The notes beneath the pieces were generated by a model. The model ran no database searches and had not been told where the DNA came from. It saw only the letters and a program-made list of their open reading frames with translations. From Pseudomonas sp. MN1F (GTDB lineage Bacteria > Pseudomonadota > Gammaproteobacteria > Pseudomonadales > Pseudomonadaceae), in contig NZ_VZII01000042.1 in NCBI RefSeq assembly GCF_009391885.1, positions 61,671 through 125,670 on the forward strand: DNA of 64,000 nucleotides, in the 5' to 3' direction. Shown piece after piece: positions 18,627-27,454 of the stretch; positions within the stretch are counted from its first letter, which is position 1, and each line of letters begins with the position of its first letter. Made by a program: the position numbers and the translations under genes.

Positions 18627-19721
18627 TCAGCCCAGCGTGTAAGCCTCGAGCGCTTTGAGCCGCTCACCTTTGAGGGCCTCGCCCAGGCCTTGCCCGGTCA
18701 ACCCGGCTTCCACCAGCGGTTTCACATCCACCGCCCGGGCTGCGGCGGCGGCTCCACGCAGATAATCGCCCTGTGGATAACCTTCACAGGTGGCCATTTC
18801 ACACGCGGCAATGAAGTCCTCGAAACGCTGCGGGCGCCGATAAACGTCGAACTTCTGCAGCAGCTCCAGCAAGTTTGCAGGCGTTAGCTGTAAAGCGTCG
18901 TCGGCGTGCCCGGCAAATTCACCCACCAGCACGGCCAGTTCCTGGCATTCACGTGGCGCCTTGAAACGCTGATTGAGCGCCTTGATCGCCGCTGGCTCCA
19001 GCCCGCGCAGCAAGCACGCCCAGCGCACAACCAGCGGCTGTTGATGCTCTGCCGCCCGGCGTAGTGCTGGCAGCGTATCAGCGCTGTGTTCCAGTTCAGG
19101 CATCAATTCTTTCAAAGCACCACATGCGCGCAGCACCTGAATGAACACGTGCGGCTGGCTTTCCATCAGCGCCCGCTCGATCTCCTTCCAGCTACGTTCG
19201 GCTGTCAGTGCCTGCAGCTCGCCCGATTGGGCGATCTGGCGCATCAATGCCAGGGTTTCCTCGGCGACCTGAAAGCCCAAGGGGGCGTAGCGCGCGGCAA
19301 AGCGGGCAACGCGCAGTACACGCAAGGGATCTTCGGCAAACGCGGGGGAAACATGGCGCAGGATGCGTTGTTCAAGGTCTGCCTGGCCGTGGTAGGGGTC
19401 GTAGACCACACCCTGTTCATCCTCGGCCATCGCATTGATGGTCAGGTCACGGCGGATCAGGTCTTCTTCCAGCGTAACGTCCGGGCTGGCGTGAAAAGTG
19501 AACCCGCCATAACCGCGTCCGCTCTTGCGCTCGGTGCGTGCGAGGGCATATTCCTCGCCGGTCTTCGGATGCAGGAAAACCGGGAAATCGGCGCCGACCG
19601 GGCGATAGCCCTTGGCGTGCATTTCCTCGACCGTGGCGCCAACCACCAGCCAGTCGATATCGCTGATCGGGCGCCCGAGCAGGCGGTCGCGTACTGCGCC
19701 GCCGACTTTGTAGATGTGCAT
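18627..19721 (-). CDS. cca: CCA-adding tRNA nucleotidyltransferase (short form)
   Basis: Class II nucleotidyltransferase that builds or repairs the 3' CCA of tRNAs. The 364 residues start MHIYKVGGAVRDRLLGRPISDIDWLVVGAT, showing the GGAVRD motif and the D-x-D metal site, then ERKSGRGYGGF, RRDLTINAM and EDPLRVLRVARFAARY. E. coli Cca is about 412 residues with a C-terminal HD phosphohydrolase domain; this form ends before that, so only nucleotidyltransfer is expected. Confidence 0.95.
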   Translation of the reverse strand: MHIYKVGGAVRDRLLGRPISDIDWLVVGATVEEMHAKGYRPVGADFPVFLHPKTGEEYALARTERKSGRGYGGFTFHASPDVTLEEDLIRRDLTINAMAEDEQGVVYDPYHGQADLEQRILRHVSPAFAEDPLRVLRVARFAARYAPLGFQVAEETLALMRQIAQSGELQALTAERSWKEIERALMESQPHVFIQVLRACGALKELMPELEHSADTLPALRRAAEHQQPLVVRWACLLRGLEPAAIKALNQRFKAPRECQELAVLVGEFAGHADDALQLTPANLLELLQKFDVYRRPQRFEDFIAACEMATCEGYPQGDYLRGAAAAARAVDVKPLVEAGLTGQGLGEALKGERLKALEAYTLG

Positions 19722-19730
19722 GTGCAGCCT

Positions 19731-19768
19731 CCATTACTGCCCACAGGATACCCTGTCGGCAGTAATGG
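19731..19768. repeat. Perfect two-step inverted repeat between spoVR and cca
   Basis: CCATTACTGCC pairs with GGCAGTAATGG (11 bp), and inside it ACAGG pairs with CCTGT around a 4-base loop, the two arms separated by a single C on each side. No T-run follows on either strand. It may be a spoVR transcription end, an RNA-processing site or a protein site upstream of cca. Confidence 0.6.
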
Positions 19769-19775
19769 CGGTGCA

Positions 19776-21344
19776 TCAGAGGTGGTGGATGACGGCGAGG
19801 TCCATGCGCCCGTAGTCGCCGCTCTCGGCATGCTCGCCACGCGGTGGCATGTGATGGGTCTTGACCACCTGATCGCCCTGTACGGTCTCCAGGTGGATAT
19901 CGAAGCCCCACAGGCGGTGCAGATGCTTGAGCACTTCCTCGGTCGAGTCGCCCAGCGGTTTGCGGTTGTGCTGCTGGTGGCGCAAGGTCAGCGAGCGATC
20001 GCCACGGCGGTCGATGCTCCAGATTTGCACGTTGGGCTCGCGGTTACCGAGGTTGTACTGGGCGGCCAGTTGTTCGCGAATGATCCGGTAGCCAGCCTCG
20101 TCATGGATGGCCGGGACCAGCAGGTCGTCGCGTTGGTCGTCATCGAGGATGCTGAACAGCTTCAGGTCACGCATCACCTTGGGTGACAGGTACTGCAGGA
20201 TGAAGCTCTCGTCCTTGAAACTGCTCATGGCGAACTTGATGGTAGAAAGCCAGTCGCTGCCGGCAATGTCGGGGAACCAGTGGCGATCCTCCTCGGTAGG
20301 GTTTTCGCACATGCGGCGGATGTCGGTGTACATGGCAAAGCCCAGTGCATACGGGTTGATGCCGCTGTAATACGGGCTGTCGAAGCCGGGCTGGAACACC
20401 ACGCTGGTATGCGACTGCAGGAACTCCATCATGAAGCCTTCGGTGATCAGGCCTTCGTCGTACAGGTCGTTCATCAGGGTGTAGTGCCAGAAGGTGGCCC
20501 AACCTTCGTTCATCACCTGAGTCTGGCGCTGCGGGTAGAAGTATTGGGCGATCTTGCGCACGATACGCACCACTTCACGCTGCCAAGGCTCCAGCAGCGG
20601 GGCGTTCTTCTCGATGAAGTAGAGGATGTTCTCCTGTGGTTCGGAGGGGAAGCGCGCATCGTCACGCTCACCGCCTTTTTCGGCATTCTTTGGAATCGTG
20701 CGCCACAGGTCGTTGATCTGCCGCTGCAGGTGCTCTTCACGGTCTTTCTGGCGCCGGCGTTCTTCTTCGGCGGAGATCGGATAAGGGCGCTTGTAGCGAT
20801 CTACGCCATAGTTCATCAGTGCGTGGCAGGAGTCGATGAGGTCTTCCACGGCATCGATGCCGTGGCGTTCCTCGCACTGGGCGATGTACTGCTTGGCGAA
20901 CACCAGGTAGTCGATGATCGACGTGGCGTCGGTCCAGGTGCGGAACAGGTAGTTGCCCTTGAAGAAACTGTTGTGGCCATAGCAGGCGTGGGCGATCACC
21001 AGTGCCTGCATGCACATGGTGTTTTCTTCCATCAGGTAGGCGATGCACGGATCGGAGTTGATCACGATCTCGTAGGCCAGGCCCATCTGGCCGCGGCTGT
21101 AGGACTTCTCGGTACTGAGGAACTGCTTGCCGTAGGACCAATGGTGATAACCCAGCGGCATGCCGACGGAAGCGTAGGCATCCATCATCTGCTCGGCGGT
21201 GATCACCTCGATCTGGTTGGGGTAGGTATCCAGGGCGTAACGCTCGGCCAGTCGGCTGATTTCCCGATCGTAGGTCTGGATCAGCTCGAACGTCCACTCG
21301 GACCCGGTGGAAATGGGTTGGCGTCTCTGTGCTCTGGCGGTCAT
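19776..21344 (-). CDS. SpoVR family protein
   Basis: A 522-residue cytoplasmic protein of the SpoVR/YcgB family, whose biochemical role is unknown. The conserved WTFELIQTYDREISRLAERY start, the central HACYGHNSFFKGNYLFRTWTDATSI block and the MNEGWATFWHYTLMNDLYDEG segment all match. In many proteobacteria it is co-transcribed with the kinase PrkA and the VWA-like YeaH. Here the same order prkA-yeaH-spoVR holds, and the ATG overlaps the yeaH stop by four bases (ATGA). Confidence 0.93.
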   Translation of the reverse strand: MTARAQRRQPISTGSEWTFELIQTYDREISRLAERYALDTYPNQIEVITAEQMMDAYASVGMPLGYHHWSYGKQFLSTEKSYSRGQMGLAYEIVINSDPCIAYLMEENTMCMQALVIAHACYGHNSFFKGNYLFRTWTDATSIIDYLVFAKQYIAQCEERHGIDAVEDLIDSCHALMNYGVDRYKRPYPISAEEERRRQKDREEHLQRQINDLWRTIPKNAEKGGERDDARFPSEPQENILYFIEKNAPLLEPWQREVVRIVRKIAQYFYPQRQTQVMNEGWATFWHYTLMNDLYDEGLITEGFMMEFLQSHTSVVFQPGFDSPYYSGINPYALGFAMYTDIRRMCENPTEEDRHWFPDIAGSDWLSTIKFAMSSFKDESFILQYLSPKVMRDLKLFSILDDDQRDDLLVPAIHDEAGYRIIREQLAAQYNLGNREPNVQIWSIDRRGDRSLTLRHQQHNRKPLGDSTEEVLKHLHRLWGFDIHLETVQGDQVVKTHHMPPRGEHAESGDYGRMDLAVIHHL

Positions 21345-22612
21345 GTGGCTAACCTGCGCTGGAAGAGTTCACGGAAGACCGGGTAGATATCGCCGGCCGA
21401 TACCAACTGCTGCTGGGCGAATGTGTCGGGGAAGGCCTCGCCGATTCGCTCGTACTCGTACCACAACGCCTGGTGCTCACGCGGGGTGATCTCAACGTAA
21501 GTGTAGTACTGCACATGGGGCATGATCTGTTTGGACAGGATCTCGCGGCAGATCGGCGAGTCGTCGTTCCAGTTGTCGCCGTCGGAGGCCTGGGCGGCGT
21601 AGATATTCCAGTCGGCGGCCGGGTAACGTTCGGCCATGATCTCCTGCATCATCTTCAGCGCACTGGAAACGATGGTGCCGCCAGTTTCCCGGGAGTAGAA
21701 GAACTCTTCCTCGTCAACTTCGCGGGCGCTGGTGTGGTGGCGGATGAACACCACCTCGATGCGGTCGTAGTTCCGCTTGAGGAACAGGTACAGCAGGATG
21801 AAGAAGCGTTTGGCGATGTCCTTGGTCGCCTGGGTCATCGAGCCGGAAACGTCCATCAGGCAGAACATCACTGCCTTGGAGCTGGGGTTGGGCTGCTTGA
21901 CCAGCAGGTTGTACTTGAGGTCGAACGTGTCGAGGAAGGGCAGGCGGTTGATGCGTGCCTTGAGCCGTTCGATCTCCTGTTCGACTTCCTGGATGTCGGT
22001 GAAATTGTCGGGTTCCTCGACCCTCAGTCGGTCCAGTTCCTTCTGTGCCTCGCGCAGCAGCGCACGGCTGCTGCCGGTCAGGGCTATACGCCGGGCGTGG
22101 GCCGAACGCAGGGTGCGGACAATGTTGATGCGTGACGGGTTGCCCTCGTTGGCGATGCCGGCGCGCACGGTCTTGAAGGTGTCGGCGCCGGTCAGGTGGC
22201 GTTTGACCAGGTTGGGCAGTTCGAGGTCTTCGAACATGAATTCGAGGAACTCTTCCTGGGTGATCTGGAAGACGAAGTCGTCCATGCCCTCGCCAGAGTT
22301 GCCGGCCTTGCCGCGGCCGCTGCCACCCCCGCCGCCCTGGGGCCGGGGGATGTGCTCGCCGGCGGTGAATTCCTTGTTGCCTGGGTGCACGATAGTCTGC
22401 TTGCCGCCACGACCATGGTGCAGCACCGGTTCATCGATGTCCCGTCCCGGAATGCTGATCTGCTCGCCGTGTTCCATGTCCATGATGGAACGGCGGCTCA
22501 CGGCCTCTTCGACGGCCTTCTTGATGTGTTCACGGTAACGCCGCAGGAAGCGCTGGCGGTTGACCGTGCTCTTGTTCTTGCCGTTCAGGCGTCGGTCGAT
22601 AACGTAGCTCAT
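21341..22612 (-). CDS. YeaH/YhbH family protein (DUF444, VWA-like)
   Basis: A 423-residue protein of the DUF444 family. The N-terminus MSYVIDRRLNGKNKSTVNR is typical, a Gly/Arg-rich stretch lies at about 80-105, and the C-terminal half has a von Willebrand A-like metal site in FCLMDVSGSM. The ATG at 22610-22612 follows GGAGGG; ten extra in-frame codons upstream do not belong. It sits between prkA and spoVR, and the three proteins are generally linked to starvation and general stress. Function unknown. Confidence 0.92.
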   Translation of the reverse strand: MSYVIDRRLNGKNKSTVNRQRFLRRYREHIKKAVEEAVSRRSIMDMEHGEQISIPGRDIDEPVLHHGRGGKQTIVHPGNKEFTAGEHIPRPQGGGGGSGRGKAGNSGEGMDDFVFQITQEEFLEFMFEDLELPNLVKRHLTGADTFKTVRAGIANEGNPSRINIVRTLRSAHARRIALTGSSRALLREAQKELDRLRVEEPDNFTDIQEVEQEIERLKARINRLPFLDTFDLKYNLLVKQPNPSSKAVMFCLMDVSGSMTQATKDIAKRFFILLYLFLKRNYDRIEVVFIRHHTSAREVDEEEFFYSRETGGTIVSSALKMMQEIMAERYPAADWNIYAAQASDGDNWNDDSPICREILSKQIMPHVQYYTYVEITPREHQALWYEYERIGEAFPDTFAQQQLVSAGDIYPVFRELFQRRLAT

Positions 22613-22646
22613 GGTCCCTCCGGTAGCTGGGAACAGCTGCACGCTT

Positions 22647-22735
22647 CAAGCTACGAGCTGCTGCACGTACAAGGCAGCAAAGCCGCCGCCGCCCGCGGCC
22701 AACAGGCCTGCCTTGGGCGTGCGGCGTGTAGCTTG
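22647..22735. repeat. Imperfect long hairpin between prkA and yeaH
   Basis: Nested complementary blocks CAAGCTAC/GTAGCTTG, GCACG/CGTGC and AAGGCAG/CTGCCTT flank a GC-rich loop of about 30 bases inside the 128-base gap of the prkA-yeaH operon. No T-run follows. It looks like an intergenic repeat or processing element that could set different message levels for prkA and yeaH. Confidence 0.5.
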
Positions 22736-22740
22736 CCGCC

Positions 22741-24663
22741 TTATTGCGATTTCCTGACCCGCAGGTACCATTCCGACAGCAGGCGCACCTGTTTGTCGGT
22801 GTAGCCACGCTCCACCATCCGCGTGACGAAGTCGTTGTGCTTCTGTTGGTCCTCCTTGCTGGCCTTGGCGTTGAAGCTGATGACCGGCAGCAGGTCCTCG
22901 GTGTTGGAGAACATTTTCTTCTCGATCACCACCCGCAGCTTCTCGTAGCTGAGCCAGCTCGGGTTTTTGCCGTTGTTGTTGGCACGGGCACGCAGGACGA
23001 AGTTGACGATCTCGTTGCGGAAGTCCTTCGGATTGCTGATGCCTGCCGGTTTCTCGATCTTTTCCAGCTCTTCGTTGAGGGCGATGCGGTTGAGGATCTC
23101 GCCAGTCTCCGGGTCGCGGTACTCCTGATCCTGGATCCAGAAGTCGGCGTACAGCACATAGCGGTCGAAGATGTTCTGGCCGTATTCGCTGTAGGACTCG
23201 AGGTAGGCAGTCTGGATTTCCTTGCCGATGAACTCGATGTAACGCGGTGCCAGGTACTCCTTCAGGTAGCGCAGGTAGCGCTCGCGTACTTCGGCCGGGA
23301 ACTGTTCCTGCTCGATCTGCTGTTCCAGCACATACAGCAGGTGCACCGGGTTGGCTGCAATTTCATGCGGGTCGAAGTTGAAGACCTTGGACAGGATCTT
23401 GAAGGCGAAGCGAGTCGACAGGCCGTTCATGCCTTCGTCGACGCCCGCAGCATCGCGGTACTCCTGGATCGACTTGGCCTTGGGGTCGGTGTCCTTGAGG
23501 TTTTCGCCGTCGTAGACCCGCATCTTCGAGTAGATGTTGGAGTTCTCCGGCTCCTTGAGGCGCGAGAGTACGGTGAACTGAGCGAGCATCTTCAAGGTGT
23601 CTGGCGCGCAATGGGCCTTGGCCAGCGAGCTGTTGACCAGCAACTTGTCGTAGATCTTGATCTCGTCGCTGACGCGCAGGCAGTACGGCACCTTGACGAT
23701 GTAGATCCGGTCGATGAACGCCTCGTTGTTCTTGTTGTTGCGGAAGGTGTGCCACTCCGATTCGTTGGAATGGGCCAGCAGGATACCGGTGTAGGGAATG
23801 GCTCCAAGGCCCTCGGTACTGTTGTAGTTGCCTTCCTGGGTGGCGGTAAGCAAAGGGTGCAGGACCTTGATCGGCGCCTTGAACATCTCGACGAATTCCA
23901 TCAGGCCCTGGTTGGCCCGGCACAGTGCGCCCGAGTAGCTGTAGGCATCGGCGTCGTTCTGCGGGAATTCCTCGAGTTTACGGATATCCACCTTGCCGAC
24001 CAGGGCAGAGATGTCCTGGTTGTTTTCGTCGCCCGGTTCAGTCTTGGCGATGGCAATCTGGTTAAGGATCGAGGGGTACAGTTTGACGACCTTGAACTTG
24101 CTGATATCGCCGCCGAATTCCTGCAGGCGCTTGGTGGCCCACGGCGACATGATGGTGTTCAGGTAGCGCCGCGAGATGCCGTACTCTTCCTCGAGAATGG
24201 CCCCGTCTTCGGTGGCATTGAACAAGCCCAGAGGGGACTCGAATACCGGTGAGCCCTTGATTGCGTAGAAGGGCACCTTTTCCATCAGCTGCTTGAGTTT
24301 CTCGGCCAGCGAAGATTTACCGCCGCCTACCGGGCCCAGCAGATAGAGGATCTGTTTCTTCTCTTCCAGGCCTTGGGCGGCATGGCGGAAGTACGAAACG
24401 ATCTGGTCGATGCACTCTTCCATGCCATGGAAGTCGGCAAAGGCCGGATACCGGCGAATAACCTTGTTGGAGAAGATTCGCGACAGCCTGGAGTTGGTAG
24501 AGGTGTCGATCAGCTCTGGCTCACCGATGGCCAGCAACAGCCGTTCAGCCGCCGATGCGTAGGCACTGCGATCCTCTTTGCACAGCTCGAGGTACTCCTG
24601 CAGCGAAAGTTCTTCCTGGCGCGTGGACTCGAAGCGTTGTTGGAAGTGGCTAAAAATACTCAT
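22741..24663 (-). CDS. prkA: PrkA family serine kinase/AAA+ protein
   Basis: A 640-residue protein of the PrkA family: an N-terminal AAA+ ATPase-like domain with Walker A G110-PVGGGKSS and a C-terminal eukaryotic-type kinase-like domain. Bacillus PrkA was described as a serine kinase, and later as a protease-like ATPase in some reports. First gene of the prkA-yeaH-spoVR operon. The ATG at 24661-24663 has GAGGTGAC upstream and gives the expected family length; a longer frame upstream is not family-like. The 283-base gap before it, up to the glpE stop, should hold its promoter. Confidence 0.94.
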   Translation of the reverse strand: MSIFSHFQQRFESTRQEELSLQEYLELCKEDRSAYASAAERLLLAIGEPELIDTSTNSRLSRIFSNKVIRRYPAFADFHGMEECIDQIVSYFRHAAQGLEEKKQILYLLGPVGGGKSSLAEKLKQLMEKVPFYAIKGSPVFESPLGLFNATEDGAILEEEYGISRRYLNTIMSPWATKRLQEFGGDISKFKVVKLYPSILNQIAIAKTEPGDENNQDISALVGKVDIRKLEEFPQNDADAYSYSGALCRANQGLMEFVEMFKAPIKVLHPLLTATQEGNYNSTEGLGAIPYTGILLAHSNESEWHTFRNNKNNEAFIDRIYIVKVPYCLRVSDEIKIYDKLLVNSSLAKAHCAPDTLKMLAQFTVLSRLKEPENSNIYSKMRVYDGENLKDTDPKAKSIQEYRDAAGVDEGMNGLSTRFAFKILSKVFNFDPHEIAANPVHLLYVLEQQIEQEQFPAEVRERYLRYLKEYLAPRYIEFIGKEIQTAYLESYSEYGQNIFDRYVLYADFWIQDQEYRDPETGEILNRIALNEELEKIEKPAGISNPKDFRNEIVNFVLRARANNNGKNPSWLSYEKLRVVIEKKMFSNTEDLLPVISFNAKASKEDQQKHNDFVTRMVERGYTDKQVRLLSEWYLRVRKSQ

Positions 24664-24907
24664 GACGTCACCTCGCTCGATACGTGGAGACGACGCCGGA
24701 TCAGTCAGCTGATGCTGGCATGCAACCGGGGTCACCGATTGCTGTATACCCCCCAGAACACCCTGTAACGCTACCGATGACCCGCACGCCGGTGTACCGG
24801 CTCTCCCCTTTTTATGGATGGCCTGCGCTTAAGAATAGTTGGTTATCCGCAAGGTCAAGGGCGTGCGGCGGAGAAGTTGCGAACGACCGTTCGTCAGGTG
24901 GGCTGCG

Positions 24908-24928
24908 AGCCCGCGTGGGGCGCGGGCT
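24908..24928. repeat. Stem-loop downstream of glpE
   Basis: AGCCCGCG and CGCGGGCT pair perfectly around a 5-base loop, 19 bases beyond the glpE stop. On the minus strand T-rich sequence precedes rather than follows it, so it is not a clean intrinsic terminator; it may protect the 3' end of the message. Confidence 0.45.
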
Positions 24929-24946
24929 GCAGTAAAAATGAAAAAA

Positions 24947-25276
24947 TTATTCAGCAGTGCCTTGGGCGGTCTCCGCCGGGTAGGTGGTGCGCCACAGTTC
25001 GAAGCCACCATCGACGCTGTACACCTCGGAGAAGCCTTGGCCGACCAGGTAGGCGGCTGCGCTCTGGCTGGAATTGCCGTGGTAGCAGACCACCAGGGTT
25101 GGGGCATCCAGGTCGGCATTGCGGATGAACTCGGCGACCGAGTGGTTATCCAGGTGCTTGGCACCGGTGATGTGGCCGGCGGCAAAGGCTTGCGGGTCGC
25201 GAATGTCGACGACTACCGCACCTTGCGCGCGCAGTGCCAGGGCCTGCTCGGGAGGGATGCGCTTGAATTCGCTCAT
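24947..25276 (-). CDS. glpE: Thiosulfate sulfurtransferase GlpE (single-domain rhodanese)
   Basis: A 109-residue single rhodanese domain. The catalytic cysteine is C64 in VVCYHGNSSQSAA, the GlpE-type six-residue active loop; DIRDPQAFAAGHI and the C-terminal VYSVDGGFELW complete the fold. It transfers sulfane sulfur from thiosulfate to cyanide or thiols. AAGGAAG lies upstream of the ATG at 25274-25276. It follows apaH on the same strand after a 41-base gap. Confidence 0.92.
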   Translation of the reverse strand: MSEFKRIPPEQALALRAQGAVVVDIRDPQAFAAGHITGAKHLDNHSVAEFIRNADLDAPTLVVCYHGNSSQSAAAYLVGQGFSEVYSVDGGFELWRTTYPAETAQGTAE

Positions 25277-25317
25277 GGGTACGGCTTCCTTCAGGGGGGA
25301 TCGTTGAGTGTAGGTGG

Positions 25318-26157
25318 TCAGGCCGGGAGGCGTAAGTTGCCGTCGTCGGTGCAGTCGCAGCGGTGGTATTCGCCGCTGTCGACGTTGTACAGGGTCATGG
25401 CGCCGCCCCACACGCAGCCGGTGTCGAGGGCAATGATGCCGGGTTCGTCGACCTGACCCTGAAGGGCGGCCCAGTGGCCGAAGATGATCTTCACGTGGCG
25501 CGAGCGGCGGTCCTTGTGCGCATACCAGGGCTTGTAGCCTTTGGGCGCGGTGTCCAGGCCTTCCTTGCTCTTGAGGTCGAGCTTGCCAGCGGCAGTGCAG
25601 AAGCGCATGCGGGTGAGGTAGTTGGTGATCACTCGCAAGCGTTCTACGCCGGTGAGGCTCTTGCTCCACTTGTTCGGCTCGTTGCCGTACATGCCGTCCA
25701 GGTAGGGTTGCAGGCGATTGTCGTCACGCAGTACCTGTTCGACTTCTCCGGCCAGCTGCAGCGCCTGGCCGAGGGTCCATTGCGGGGGGATGCCGGCATG
25801 TACCAGGGCTATGCCGCGGGGCTCGTCGTAATGCAGCAGTTTCTGCTGGCGTAGCCAGTCGAATAATTGGTCGGCGTCCGGCGCTTCGATGATCTCGCGC
25901 AGGGTGTCGCTTTTCTTCAGGCGCTCGACGTTGTGCCAGACGGCCAGCAGGTGCAAGTCATGGTTGCCCAGCACACACACCAGCGATTGGCGGATCGAAT
26001 AGAGGTAACGCAGGGTTTCCAGCGACTCGGGGCCGCGGTTGACCAGGTCGCCGACCAGCCACAGGCGGTCGACCGCCGGGTTGAAGTTGACCCGTGCGAG
26101 CAGGCACTTGAGCGGCCCAAGGCAGCCTTGCAGGTCTCCGACGGCGTAGGTGGCCAT
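25318..26157 (-). CDS. apaH: Symmetrical diadenosine tetraphosphatase ApaH
   Basis: Calcineurin-like phosphoesterase that splits Ap4A into two ADP and acts as a decapping enzyme for NpnN-capped RNA in E. coli. The 279 residues contain GDLQGC near the start, GDLVNRGP and GNHD, followed by the LVHAGIPPQW segment. The apaG stop and apaH ATG share one base (TGATG), so translation is coupled. It belongs to the lptD-surA-pdxA-ksgA-apaG-apaH group. Confidence 0.96.
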   Translation of the reverse strand: MATYAVGDLQGCLGPLKCLLARVNFNPAVDRLWLVGDLVNRGPESLETLRYLYSIRQSLVCVLGNHDLHLLAVWHNVERLKKSDTLREIIEAPDADQLFDWLRQQKLLHYDEPRGIALVHAGIPPQWTLGQALQLAGEVEQVLRDDNRLQPYLDGMYGNEPNKWSKSLTGVERLRVITNYLTRMRFCTAAGKLDLKSKEGLDTAPKGYKPWYAHKDRRSRHVKIIFGHWAALQGQVDEPGIIALDTGCVWGGAMTLYNVDSGEYHRCDCTDDGNLRLPA

Positions 26158-26537
26158 CAGTGCAGCGCCCCGGGGACCGCGAGGCGGAAGGGGGCGATGT
26201 CGGCTTCGAAGCGCTTGCCGTCTTCGGCGAACATTTCGTAGCTGCCCTGCATGGTGCCGACGCGCGTGCTGATGACCGCGCCACTGCTGTAGGTATGGCT
26301 CTGGCCGGGCTCGATGGTCGGCTGCTGGCCGACCACGCCGGCACCGCGCACTTCCTCGACTTCGCCATCACCGTTGGTGATCAGCCAGTGGCGTGACAGC
26401 AGCTTGGCTTTGACTGAGCCGTTGTTTTGCACGGTGATGGTGTAGGCGAAGGCGAAGCGACTGCTTTCGGGGTCGGATTGGTCTTTCAGGTAACGGGTCA
26501 CGACGCTGACGTCGATCTGATAGCGAGGGTCGGACAT
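26157..26537 (-). CDS. apaG: ApaG protein (Co2+/Mg2+ efflux-associated, DUF525)
   Basis: A 126-residue beta-sandwich protein, MSDPRYQIDVSVVTRYL, with the family motif YTITVQNNGS, LLSRHWLITN and GVVGQQPTIEPG. The biochemical role is unclear; mutants elsewhere have altered metal-ion efflux. I use the ATG at 26535-26537 with AAGG upstream; nine codons further upstream are not family-like. It lies between ksgA and apaH, the standard proteobacterial order. Confidence 0.94.
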   Translation of the reverse strand: MSDPRYQIDVSVVTRYLKDQSDPESSRFAFAYTITVQNNGSVKAKLLSRHWLITNGDGEVEEVRGAGVVGQQPTIEPGQSHTYSSGAVISTRVGTMQGSYEMFAEDGKRFEADIAPFRLAVPGALH

Positions 26538-26610
26538 GCAAGGGCCTTGGGCGAACTGACGCAATAATGCAGTCTAGGCCATTGGGAGGGGGGAGGGCCA
26601 GCGGTGTAGG

Positions 26611-26640
26611 GCCCTATCGCCGGCTTGCCGGCGACAGGGC
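26611..26640. repeat. REP-like hairpin between ksgA and apaG
   Basis: GCCCTATCGCCGGC and GCCGGCGACAGGGC form a 14-bp stem with one mismatch and a TT loop. The CGCCGGCTTGCCGGCG core is a common intergenic palindrome in the P. putida group. It may stop or stabilise the upstream ksgA message. Confidence 0.65.
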
Positions 26641-26653
26641 GGTGCAGGCTGAG

Positions 26654-27454
26654 TCAGGCTTGCTGATTGGCCAGCTGGTCGGCCAGGCGTACGAAGGCCG
26701 CCAGGTCGAGCTGTTCTGGGCGCAGGCTGCCATCTACGCCGGCGGCCTCGATGGCGGCGCTGTCGAGCAGGCCTTTGAGGGTGTTGCGCAGGGTCTTGCG
26801 ACGCTGGTTGAATGCTTCACGCACCACCTGCTCCAGCAACCGCGCATCCTTGGCCGGGTGCGGCAGCACTTCGTGCGGCACCAGGCGCACGATCGCCGAG
26901 TCGACTTTCGGCGGCGGGTTGAATGCGCCTGGGCCCACGTTGAACAGGTGTTCCACACGGCAGTGGTACTGCACCATGATCGACAGGCGCCCCCAATCAC
27001 CGCCGCCTGGGCCGGCAGCCATACGCTCCACCACTTCCTTCTGCAGCATGAAGTGCATGTCGCGGATCAGCCCGGCGTGGCTGAGCAGGTGGAAGATCAG
27101 CGGGGTGGAGATGTTGTAGGGCAGGTTGCCGACCACTTTCAGGCTACGCGCAGGCACGCCCAGCTGATTGAAGTCGAACTTCAGGGCATCGCCCTGGTGC
27201 AGGCGGAAATTATCGCGGCCAGCAAACTTGTGCTGCAGGATCGGCACCAGATCCTTGTCCAGTTCCACCACATCCAGCTGGGCGCCACTGCCCAGCAGGC
27301 CTTCGGTCAGGGCGCCCTGACCCGGGCCGATTTCCAGCAGGTGTTCGCCGGCCTTGGCGTTGATGGCGCGCAGGATGCGGTCGATGATGCCTGCATCGTG
27401 CAGGAAGTTCTGGCCGAAACGCTTGCGCGCCCGGTGTTGGTATTGCTCGTTCAT
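26654..27454 (-). CDS. ksgA: 16S rRNA dimethyladenosine transferase KsgA/RsmA
   Basis: Dimethylates two adjacent adenosines near the 3' end of 16S rRNA as a late check on 30S assembly. The 266 residues show RKRFGQNFLHD, the SAM motif LEIGPGQGALT, VVELD and the catalytic NLPYNIS. The ATG overlaps the pdxA stop by four bases (ATGA), indicating coupling. KsgA substrate rRNA may be encoded just past the right end of this window. Confidence 0.97.
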   Translation of the reverse strand: MNEQYQHRARKRFGQNFLHDAGIIDRILRAINAKAGEHLLEIGPGQGALTEGLLGSGAQLDVVELDKDLVPILQHKFAGRDNFRLHQGDALKFDFNQLGVPARSLKVVGNLPYNISTPLIFHLLSHAGLIRDMHFMLQKEVVERMAAGPGGGDWGRLSIMVQYHCRVEHLFNVGPGAFNPPPKVDSAIVRLVPHEVLPHPAKDARLLEQVVREAFNQRRKTLRNTLKGLLDSAAIEAAGVDGSLRPEQLDLAAFVRLADQLANQQA

